NCBI GenBank assembly: GCA_023458355.1
Contig: JAEWZS010000251.1
Location: forward strand, 1 to 5,356
Source of the DNA: Bacillota bacterium
Lineage (GTDB): Bacteria; Bacillota; Clostridia; Christensenellales; CAG-138
Direction of reading: 5' to 3'
Length of the DNA: 5,356 nt
The notes under the pieces are model-generated. The model did no database searches. It was not told where the DNA came from and saw only the letters and a list, made by a program, of their open reading frames with translations. A program made the position numbers and the translations under genes. Below are positions 1 to 4,937 of this stretch, piece by piece (the first letter of the stretch is position 1; every line of letters begins with the position of its first letter).

Positions 1-85
1 CGTTTAAGGTGAGTCCAATTTTTTCCAAATAATCATCTGCAATAAGAATGCGGTAATAAGCTAAAAGCCCAATACACAGACACTT
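1..85 (-). other. Open frame cut by the left edge, possible response regulator N-terminus
   Basis: Read on the reverse strand, this frame is open from a TAA at 86-88 to the window edge (28 codons). It contains YYRILIADDYLEKIGLTLN. The hydrophobic strand followed by an Asp-Asp pair (ILIADD) resembles the first beta strand and acidic pocket of CheY-like receiver domains, which usually begin within a few residues of the start codon. However, no ATG, GTG or TTG codon lies between the stop and this motif, and no ribosome binding site is visible. It could be a gene with a rare start, a decayed gene end, or chance. The rest lies outside the window. Confidence 0.2.
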
Positions 86-137
86 TTAAGGCAAAAAGCA
101 AGTTATAGCAACTTTTGTCGATAGGATCATCTGCACC

Positions 138-166
138 TTGACAGTAACTATAGCCATGATTATAAT
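138..166 (+). promoter_or_regulatory. Full-consensus sigma-A promoter upstream of the lipoprotein pair
   Basis: TTGACA at 138-143 and TATAAT at 161-166 are separated by exactly 17 bp, so both hexamers match the housekeeping consensus at all positions. Transcription would start near 173 and run rightward into the first lipoprotein gene at 320, leaving a leader of roughly 147 nt. No other gene start lies in between, so this is the best candidate promoter for the tandem lipoprotein operon. An AT-rich setting makes isolated TATAAT matches common, but the paired match at ideal spacing is much less likely by chance. Confidence 0.7.
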
Positions 167-172
167 TAACAT

Positions 173-303
173 GTTATCCATTAAATCATAATATTATTTT
201 AACTACCTCACCTATTGGTCATAGACGGCAGCACCATGGCAGGGCTGCGATATTATAATTATAAAAGTACTTCGAAGTATTAACCCGATGCGAACAAATC
301 GGA
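173..303 (+). other. Non-coding leader with a second TATAAT and short palindromes
   Basis: No supported gene lies here. The stretch has a second TATAAT at 254-259, within the 12-bp palindrome TTATAATTATAA (253-264), but it lacks a recognisable -35 hexamer. A second perfect 12-bp palindrome, TACTTCGAAGTA, lies at 268-279, immediately downstream and well placed for an operator. A weak hairpin is possible between GCAGC (228-232) and GCTGC (244-248). There is no terminator-like hairpin followed by T residues, and no riboswitch class was recognised. Confidence 0.35.
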
Positions 304-319
304 AAAGGAGCGTGCTTGT

Positions 320-988
320 GTGAAGCGATTGATTTCTACATTTCTTGCTGTTGGTTTGCTTTGTGCTCTTGCCGGCTGCCAAAAAAGCGGATTGCCACAG
401 CCCAATTTTCCGCTTGAGGAAGACGTAATTACCGCCGCCTTAGAGCAGACCGGCCTGCCGGGCGTCATCTCCGAATCCGAGACGTACTCCAGCGTCGAAG
501 GGCATATTGCTTATACACTGCGCGACCCGGAAGAAACTTATGGCGATACGGAGAACCGGGTGGTGATTGCCGGGGTTTCCAGTGCAATCACCGAAGGAGA
601 ACGCTTTCTGGCAATGGTTTTTACGGCCGACTCCATTGCTAAGCAAGGCGAACCGGGAACGCGTACCTTTGCATGGGAGGACTGGAAGCAACAAATTGTA
701 TTCGCCACGCTGCTTTATGGCGGCTTTTTGGATGAGGAACAAGTCTACCGTGCTTTTTCCGACAAGGAGACGCCCGAGGATGAAAGGAGACTCGAGTGGG
801 ACGCGCAGCTTTCCGGTGCATATGTCCGGGTGAGCAGGACATTTATGGAATATGATACGCGGAGCGCAGAACCCTATTCTGTGCGCATAACATTCTATGA
901 ATCCAAATCGCTTTATGAAAAGCAATATGAAGAAATAATGAAGTGGAAAGAAGAGCTGGAACAAATCCCCGCGGGGACGCCCAATTGA
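320..988 (+). CDS. Putative secreted lipoprotein, first tandem copy
   Basis: The product is a 222-aa predicted lipoprotein of unknown function. The start is GTG at 320, chosen because AAAGGAG (304-310) lies 9 nt upstream and a textbook signal peptide follows at once: K2-R3, then a hydrophobic stretch, then lipobox L17-A18-G19-C20. Cys20 would be lipidated and the protein held on the outer face of the membrane. The mature part is charged and has no further predicted membrane segment. Two blocks are strongly shared with the next gene: one around YTLRDPEETYGDTEN through SSAITEGERFL (about residues 67-100), and one around WEDWKQQ with the downstream FATLLYGGF (about 116-136). The C-terminal segment is Lys/Glu-rich and probably helical. 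I do not recognise a named domain. Only 55 nt separate it from the next gene, which suggests cotranscription from the promoter at 138-166. Confidence 0.85.
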   Translation: MKRLISTFLAVGLLCALAGCQKSGLPQPNFPLEEDVITAALEQTGLPGVISESETYSSVEGHIAYTLRDPEETYGDTENRVVIAGVSSAITEGERFLAMVFTADSIAKQGEPGTRTFAWEDWKQQIVFATLLYGGFLDEEQVYRAFSDKETPEDERRLEWDAQLSGAYVRVSRTFMEYDTRSAEPYSVRITFYESKSLYEKQYEEIMKWKEELEQIPAGTPN

Positions 989-1043
989 GCAATACTCGTC
1001 CGTAGTAGAAATACGCAAAAAAATAAGCAAGGAGCATGATTGC

Positions 1044-1688
1044 ATGATGTGGCGCAAGAGCGGTCTTTTGAAACGTTCGATTTCTACATTCCTTGCTTTT
1101 GGCATGCTTTGTGCTCTTGCCGGCTGCCAAAATAGCAGACTGCGGCAGCCCGCTTTTCCCTTAAAGGAAAATGTTATAAAAAACGCTTTGAAGAAGACCG
1201 GCCTGTCGGGCATCATCTCCGAATCCGAAACGTTCTCTAGCGTAAAAGGGCATATCGCTTATACGCTGCGCGACCCGGAAGAAACTTATGGCGATACGGA
1301 GAACAAGGTGCTGATTGCGGGGGTTTCCAGCGCAATCACCGAGGGAGAACGCTTTCTTTCTGTGAACTTTCCATCCAACCCCTATGAACCGGTAACAACT
1401 CCCTTTTCGTGGGAAGATTGGAAGCAGCAACTTGTGTTTGCCACGCTGCTCTTTGGCGGCTTCGAGGATGAGGAAGAGGTTTATCGCGCATTTTCCGTCA
1501 AGGAGACACCGATGTATGAGGATAGATTCAAGTGGGATGCACAGCTTCAGGGCGGGTATATAAGAGTGAGCTATAGTATGGATACAGTCCTCAGAACGTC
1601 TTTTTTTACCGTAACAATCTATGAATCCAAATCGCTCTATCAAACACTACATCAAGATAGGATGGAAATGAAAGAAGAGCTGGATTAA
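1044..1688 (+). CDS. Putative secreted lipoprotein, second tandem copy
   Basis: The product is a 214-aa paralogue of the preceding lipoprotein, roughly two-thirds identical by eye over the mature part. AAGGAG at 1029-1034 supports ATG at 1044 (9 nt) over ATG at 1047 (12 nt). The signal peptide is longer than in the first copy by eight residues (MMWRKSGL precedes the homologous LKRS). The lipobox is L25-A26-G27-C28. The codon matching the GTG start of copy one is TTG at 1068. The shared blocks TLRDPEETYGDTEN, SSAITEGERFL, WEDWKQQ and YESKSLY are kept, while the middle (SNPYEPVTTP) and the region before YESKSLY have diverged. It ends at TAA after KEELD, nine residues short of the C-terminus of copy one. 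The function is unknown; it is probably membrane-anchored outside the cell and cotranscribed with copy one. Confidence 0.85.
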   Translation: MMWRKSGLLKRSISTFLAFGMLCALAGCQNSRLRQPAFPLKENVIKNALKKTGLSGIISESETFSSVKGHIAYTLRDPEETYGDTENKVLIAGVSSAITEGERFLSVNFPSNPYEPVTTPFSWEDWKQQLVFATLLFGGFEDEEEVYRAFSVKETPMYEDRFKWDAQLQGGYIRVSYSMDTVLRTSFFTVTIYESKSLYQTLHQDRMEMKEELD

Positions 1689-1747
1689 AGCGCTGCTGAG
1701 TCGCCAATTGAGCGGTTCTCGTGAAGCCGACACTCATGCAATAAAGG

Positions 1748-1772
1748 ATTAACTCCGAACTAAGAAGTTAAT
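1748..1772. terminator. Weak hairpin between convergent genes
   Basis: ATTAACT (1748-1754) and AGTTAAT (1766-1772) form a perfect 7-bp stem with an 11-nt loop. It sits between the stop of the second lipoprotein and the stop of the reverse-strand gene, whose last codons it overlaps. The stem is AT-rich and no proper T-run follows on the forward strand; the reverse strand has CCTTTATT. It may act as a weak bidirectional terminator, but the evidence is thin. The rest of 1689-1759 shows only the duplicated 3' flank of the lipoprotein unit. Confidence 0.25.
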
Positions 1773-2119
1773 ACAGCCAGCCGTTCAAAAGCCAGAATGA
1801 ACCACGGTCTATTCTCCGGTGAAACAAGGCTTTCACAGTAAGCCCAATGGGTAATATATCGCCATTTCGAGAATATGGCGGAACCAAGAACACTGATATC
1901 CTGCACCTGTTCAATGATTTTAGTCAGTGCTTCGTAGTCATTGAAAGCATTTGTATCCGGGAACGCCATCTCAAATGCCTCTCCACAATCCATTTTAAAG
2001 CCAAGAGCGAAGCACTCATCCGCGAAGTTTTCTTCAACCTCGAGTTCGGTAGTTCTTGAACTGCGATACTTTTCAAGCCAGCGTATCGCAAATTCTTGGA
2101 TCTCCTTGTTTGTCGCCAT
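1760..2119 (-). CDS. Small acidic cytoplasmic protein of unknown function
   Basis: The product is 119 aa. The start is ATG at 2119 (MATNKEIQEF), because GGAGG at 2130-2134 lies 10 nt upstream. The frame stays open 27 codons further up to another ATG, but that extension has no ribosome binding site and its sequence looks non-coding. The protein has no signal peptide or membrane segment. It begins with a probable amphipathic helix (EIQEFAIRWLEKYRSS), continues with a Glu-rich stretch (TTELEVEENFADE), and has three cysteines (36, 45, 95). An aromatic-rich motif near residues 78-95 (LGSAIFSKWRYITHWAYC) looks like a conserved core. It resembles uncharacterised small proteins I associate with Clostridia, but I cannot name a family. 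It lies 161 bp downstream of the LysR gene on the same strand, with no clear terminator between, so readthrough is possible. A role in the same pathway is not shown. Confidence 0.75.
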   Translation of the reverse strand: MATNKEIQEFAIRWLEKYRSSRTTELEVEENFADECFALGFKMDCGEAFEMAFPDTNAFNDYEALTKIIEQVQDISVLGSAIFSKWRYITHWAYCESLVSPENRPWFILAFERLAVLTS

Positions 2120-2141
2120 CTGATGACATCCTCCAAATCGA

Positions 2142-2210
2142 TCATTGCTCCACTGTGAAATGTTTTGTTGCAGCAAACGTGAAATGTAATTCGCAGGCAA
2201 ATTTCTTCAC
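2142..2210 (-). other. Possible 22-aa small ORF upstream of the 119-aa protein
   Basis: On the reverse strand a GTG at 2210 opens VKKFACELHFTFAATKHFTVEQ and stops at 2142-2144, just before the ribosome binding site of the downstream gene. The peptide composition looks more protein-like than random. There is no visible ribosome binding site, however, and the frame is open only about ten codons further upstream. It could be a leader peptide, a decayed gene fragment or chance. The remainder of the 2120-2280 gap holds no clear promoter or terminator. Confidence 0.15.
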
Positions 2211-2280
2211 TGCAAGCTTAGCGAGCAATCCCGCAATTTACGCAAGCAGTCCAAAAGACGCACTAAGCCTACATAAGATT

Positions 2281-3267
2281 TTATAATGTCGCGGTATAAC
2301 CCTCATCTTTTCTTCTCGATAATCGAAGGTGTATCTCCTCCGTATATTGGATGGACTCGTTTACAGAATCCACAAGATAGTCAACGAACTTTTCCATTTG
2401 GGGAAAAGGTTTTGTACTTTTGGATTTTATCCAGCCGAGGTGAATCAAATCCTCGTTCTCCAAGGGGATGGATATAATTCTGTTATCGTAAAGATTCGGT
2501 ACCAAAAGCCCGCTTCCGGTGGTAAAAGCATCAGTGCTGGTCAAAATACCGTAAACCGAAGTTCTATTTGTGACGCTGATACAGCGCGTCGGCTTTTTTG
2601 ACCACAGCAACTGGTATTCTTCGGAAAAATCCACTGCCGCTGATTGGTTATGCTCAAATATTACAAACGGATAATCTTCCAGCATAGACTCGTTTACGGA
2701 ATCTAACCCTGCAAGCGGATGGTCCGAACGTACAAACACACAAGGGATGACTGCCGCTATTTCGTGGAATTCAATTTCATTGGATTCCATGATACGATGT
2801 ATCAGTTTCTCCGTTAATTCCGTCATAGAAATAACGCCGATATCGGATTGATGCTTATACACATCATCAATAACCGTGTCTATTCCGGTTTCTTTTATGG
2901 AAAATCGATAGTTATTGTCACTCGTCTGTTGAAGCATTCGGATAAATGCAACCTCGGTAAACGGATATCTTTGGGTAGAAACAGAAAAGCACTGCGGAGC
3001 GACCGACTTTTTATTCTCACCGTAGAGTTGCTTAATGCGATTGTTTTGCTCCAAAAGAGATATAGCATAACTTAGGAATTCTTTCCCGTCCAAAGTAAAC
3101 TCAACACCTCTGTTTGTGCGGTTGAATAAATTTATGCCAAGTTCTTGCTCTAGTTCTTTTATAGAAGCGCTAATCGCAGTTTGAGACAAAAACAAATTAT
3201 GCGCGGCTTTATTGATAGATCCGCATTTCGAAATCTCTACCAAATACGAAAGCTGCCGAAATGTCAT
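2281..3267 (-). CDS. LysR-type transcriptional regulator
   Basis: The product is a 328-aa DNA-binding regulator. The start is ATG at 3267 (MTFRQLSYLVEI), with AAAGGGG at 3276-3282 placed 8 nt upstream. The open frame continues 38 codons further, but that extension would cover the gene's own promoter and precedes the normal LysR N-terminus. Residues 1-60 form the winged helix-turn-helix (GSINKAAHNLFLSQTAIS, then IKELEQELGINLFNRTNRG), followed by a linker helix to about residue 85. A periplasmic-binding-protein-like effector domain covers about 92-300 (VFVRSDHPLAG at 177-187 is typical). The C-terminal tail after about 305 is charged and slightly longer than usual for the family. It is divergent from the methionine gamma-lyase-like gene, the classic layout for a LysR regulator and its target. 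The likely co-inducer is a sulfur amino acid or its product, by inference only. Confidence 0.93.
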   Translation of the reverse strand: MTFRQLSYLVEISKCGSINKAAHNLFLSQTAISASIKELEQELGINLFNRTNRGVEFTLDGKEFLSYAISLLEQNNRIKQLYGENKKSVAPQCFSVSTQRYPFTEVAFIRMLQQTSDNNYRFSIKETGIDTVIDDVYKHQSDIGVISMTELTEKLIHRIMESNEIEFHEIAAVIPCVFVRSDHPLAGLDSVNESMLEDYPFVIFEHNQSAAVDFSEEYQLLWSKKPTRCISVTNRTSVYGILTSTDAFTTGSGLLVPNLYDNRIISIPLENEDLIHLGWIKSKSTKPFPQMEKFVDYLVDSVNESIQYTEEIHLRLSRRKDEGYTATL

Positions 3268-3301
3268 CGCATTTACCCCTTTGCGTATTGATCTTAAGGT
3301 T

Positions 3302-3330
3302 ATAATAAATATTTTATCTTCCACCGTCAA
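3302..3330 (-). promoter_or_regulatory. Promoter of the LysR regulator gene
   Basis: Read on the reverse strand, TTGACG (3325-3330) and TATTAT (3302-3307) are separated by 17 bp, each with one mismatch to the sigma-A consensus. Transcription would start near 3295, giving a leader of about 28 nt that includes the ribosome binding site. This also argues against any translation start upstream of 3267. Confidence 0.65.
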
Positions 3331-3336
3331 CCGTGG
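3321..3336. promoter_or_regulatory. Inverted repeat over the LysR gene -35 box
   Basis: CCACCGTCAACCGTGG is a 16-bp dyad with one mismatched pair flanking a TCAA-like centre (outer CCAC/GTGG, inner GT/AC). It overlaps the -35 hexamer of the regulator's own promoter, a position that fits autorepression by the LysR protein. The assignment is inferred from position and symmetry only. Confidence 0.35.
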
Positions 3337-3357
3337 TATCAAAAATACTTGGAACAG

Positions 3358-3375
3358 ATACGAAAAAAACCGTAT
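3358..3375. promoter_or_regulatory. Inverted repeat ATACG-N8-CGTAT, possible LysR site
   Basis: ATACG (3358-3362) and CGTAT (3371-3375) are perfect inverted arms around an A-rich 8-nt centre. The arrangement resembles the ATAC...GTAT type of dyad often bound by LysR-family proteins, although the spacing is longer than the classic form. It lies in the middle of the divergent regulatory region. Confidence 0.35.
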
Positions 3376-3400
3376 TATCACTATTTTCCTGAACGTGTTA

Positions 3401-3414
3401 TGCTAATCTTAGCA
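3401..3414. promoter_or_regulatory. Inverted repeat TGCTAA-N2-TTAGCA, possible LysR site
   Basis: TGCTAATCTTAGCA has perfect 6-bp arms around 2 bp. Its right arm is also the candidate -35 hexamer (TTAGCA) of the enzyme promoter, so a bound regulator would contact RNA polymerase directly. It is the strongest palindrome of the three in this gap. Confidence 0.4.
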
Positions 3415-3436
3415 ATTATAAGATAAACACTATACT
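3409..3436 (+). promoter_or_regulatory. Candidate promoter of the methionine gamma-lyase gene
   Basis: TTAGCA (3409-3414) and TATACT (3431-3436) are 16 bp apart. The -10 box matches five of six consensus positions and the -35 box four of six. A weak -35 box is expected for an activator-dependent promoter. The start would be near 3443, leaving a leader of about 158 nt before the gene. I saw no better pair closer to the start codon, but the call is tentative. Confidence 0.4.
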
Positions 3437-3442
3437 CATTCA

Positions 3443-3600
3443 TATAGAGCATTGCATTGTTGTACCTTACGTGAACACAATTTCTACTGTAAAGCTTAAA
3501 TTTTGATAGCAAAAAATATGGCAACGGGTTTCAAATTTCAAAATCAAAGCAAAACAAGGTCGTCCTTTACATTTAAGTACACAGAAAGGATACTACATAC
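3443..3600 (+). other. Untranslated leader of the enzyme gene, no recognised riboswitch
   Basis: This stretch is non-coding apart from AGAAAGGA at 3583-3590, the ribosome binding site 10 nt before the ATG at 3601. I looked for the conserved cores of SAM riboswitches and T-boxes, which often precede methionine-related genes, and saw neither, and no intrinsic terminator. A short direct repeat (TTTCAAA twice, from about 3530) is present. The length is unusual for a plain leader, but nothing in it can be assigned. Confidence 0.3.
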
Positions 3601-4800
3601 ATGAACGCGGATAAGAAAATGGGCTTTGCAACTCGACAGATCCACGTGGGAAAAACGGAAGATGCAAGCGGGGCGTTGTGCACACCCATCTATCAAACAT
3701 CGACATTTAAATTTAGTACTGTAGAACAAGGCGGTGCATGTTTTGCAGGGCAGAACGACGGCTACATTTATACCCGTCTCGGAAACCCATCGCTTGCCGT
3801 TGTAGAGGCGAAGCTTGCCTCTTTGGAAAACGGAGAAGCAGCTTTGGCGGTTGCGTCCGGCATGGGAGCAGTTGCAACAGCTCTATGGAGTTCGCTCTCA
3901 TCAGGCGACGAAGTTATTGCGGATGATACCTTGTATGGCTGTACACACGCCCTATTAAACCATGGCATTTCGAGGTTTGGTGTTAAAGTAACGCTCGTAG
4001 ATTTTACTTACCTCAACAATCTCAAAGAAAAACTGTCACCAAATACGAAGGTGGTTTATTTTGAAACGCCTTGTAATCCCACGCTTAAAATCCTCGATAT
4101 CGAAGCGATTGCACGTGTTGCGCACGAATATAACCCCCATATCCGCGTTATCGTAGACAACACTTTTTGCTCGCCGTATCTTCAGCGTCCTCTTGACCTT
4201 GGCGCGGATGCGGTTATCCACAGTGCCACAAAGTATATAAACGGGCATGGCGATGTTATTGCCGGTTTTATCGTTGGAAAAAGCGAATTTATTACGGAAT
4301 GCCGCATGTTCGGTCTTAAGGACATGACGGGTGCGGTGTTAAGCCCGTTTGACGCTTTTTTGATTGCACGCGGGCTCAAGACGCTGCATATCCGCATGGA
4401 ACGCCACTGCCAGAACGCCCGAGTTCTCGCTGAATTTTTCAAAGATCATCCTGCTGTTTCAAAGGTTTACTATCCGGGCTTCACATCCTTTGACGGGCAT
4501 GAAGTGGCTAAAAAGCAGATGGACGACTTCGGCGGCATGATAGCAATTGAGCTAAACGCCACAAAAGATGCCACGGCAGAAGCAATTAACAGCCTTAAGC
4601 TTTGCACCATTGCCGTTTCTTTAGGCGACGCCGAGACTTTGGTTGAACACCCGGCTACCATGACGCACTCTACGTATACCCCCGAAGATCTCGCCACTGC
4701 AGGCATCTCTGAAGGCTTGGTCAGAATTTCCGTTGGGCTTGAGGATGTCGAAGATATCATCGACGATTTTCGAGTTGTGCTCGATACGCTTGTCAAGTAA
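3601..4800 (+). CDS. megL: Methionine gamma-lyase (PLP-dependent Cys/Met metabolism enzyme)
   Basis: The 399-aa product is full length for the family. It should cleave L-methionine to methanethiol, 2-oxobutyrate and ammonia in the cytoplasm, and may also release H2S from cysteine or homocysteine. The PLP lysine is K211 in HSATKY. Phosphate contacts include S86-G87-M88 and, from the neighbouring subunit, Y57 and R59 in YIYTRLGNP. Y112 (LYGCT) stacks on the cofactor, D186 (VDNT) binds the pyridine nitrogen, and S340 and R375 bind the substrate carboxylate. C114 next to the active-site tyrosine and K240-D241-M242 in GLKDMTGAVLSP match the methionine gamma-lyase pattern (Cys116, Lys240 and Asp241 of the Pseudomonas putida enzyme) rather than cystathionine lyases or synthases. 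ATG at 3601 has AGAAAGGA 10 nt upstream. The divergent LysR gene is the probable regulator. An O-acetylhomoserine sulfhydrylase or cystathionine gamma-lyase activity is the main alternative. Confidence 0.9.
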   Translation: MNADKKMGFATRQIHVGKTEDASGALCTPIYQTSTFKFSTVEQGGACFAGQNDGYIYTRLGNPSLAVVEAKLASLENGEAALAVASGMGAVATALWSSLSSGDEVIADDTLYGCTHALLNHGISRFGVKVTLVDFTYLNNLKEKLSPNTKVVYFETPCNPTLKILDIEAIARVAHEYNPHIRVIVDNTFCSPYLQRPLDLGADAVIHSATKYINGHGDVIAGFIVGKSEFITECRMFGLKDMTGAVLSPFDAFLIARGLKTLHIRMERHCQNARVLAEFFKDHPAVSKVYYPGFTSFDGHEVAKKQMDDFGGMIAIELNATKDATAEAINSLKLCTIAVSLGDAETLVEHPATMTHSTYTPEDLATAGISEGLVRISVGLEDVEDIIDDFRVVLDTLVK

Positions 4801-4842
4801 GACGCGCTAATTATCCTTACAAGAAACTGCTTTTTTCATAAT

Positions 4843-4878
4843 AAAGGTTCTCCGCCGTGGCTCGGCGGAGAACCTTTT
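4843..4878. terminator. Strong bidirectional intrinsic terminator
   Basis: AAAGGTTCTCCGCCG (4843-4857) pairs perfectly with CGGCGGAGAACCTTT (4863-4877), a 15-bp stem with a GC-rich top and a 5-nt loop. TTTT followed by ACTTTAT comes on the forward strand, ending the lyase transcript. On the reverse strand the stem is followed by TTTATTAT, so it can also end the convergent surface-protein transcript. Confidence 0.85.
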
Positions 4879-4937
4879 ACTTTATCTCCGGATCTAAATC
4901 AATCGATAAAATACTTGCTATCTCACATAGAAATACT

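Larger units (their letters stand above)
305..1721 (+). repeat. Tandem duplication of a unit of about 720 bp
   Basis: Copy one spans about 305-999 and copy two about 1029-1721. The similarity starts at the ribosome binding site (AAGGAGC at 305-311 and 1029-1035). It continues through the coding region and runs past the stop codons into the 3' flank (CAATTGAGC then CTCGT, ending near 999 and 1721). The longest exact match I found is 39 bp (518-556 and 1266-1304); a 19-bp match sits near the C-terminus (894-912 and 1618-1636). The offset is 724 at the start, 748 in the middle because copy two has 24 extra nucleotides at its 5' end, and 722-724 at the end. Confidence 0.85.

Noticed and set aside
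440..1216. Long reverse-strand open frame (258 codons) across both lipoprotein genes, with similar antisense frames at 280-468 and 1161-1643
   Set aside because: They lie opposite well-supported lipoprotein genes with good ribosome binding sites and signal peptides. They resemble each other only because the genes are duplicates, and they have no ribosome binding site or recognisable domain.
2120..2200. 27-codon N-terminal extension of the small 119-aa protein
   Set aside because: GGAGG lies inside the extension at the right distance from the ATG at 2119, and the extension itself has no ribosome binding site.
2212..2252. Imperfect 20-bp direct repeat (GCAAGC.. and GCAATT..)
   Set aside because: Only 14 of 20 positions match, with no further copies, so it could easily be chance.
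3268..3381. 38-codon N-terminal extension of the LysR gene
   Set aside because: The normal LysR N-terminus begins at the ATG at 3267 with a ribosome binding site 8 nt upstream, and the extension covers a good promoter.
3443..3600. SAM riboswitch or T-box in the leader of the methionine gamma-lyase gene
   Set aside because: No conserved core sequence of either class and no terminator hairpin could be seen.
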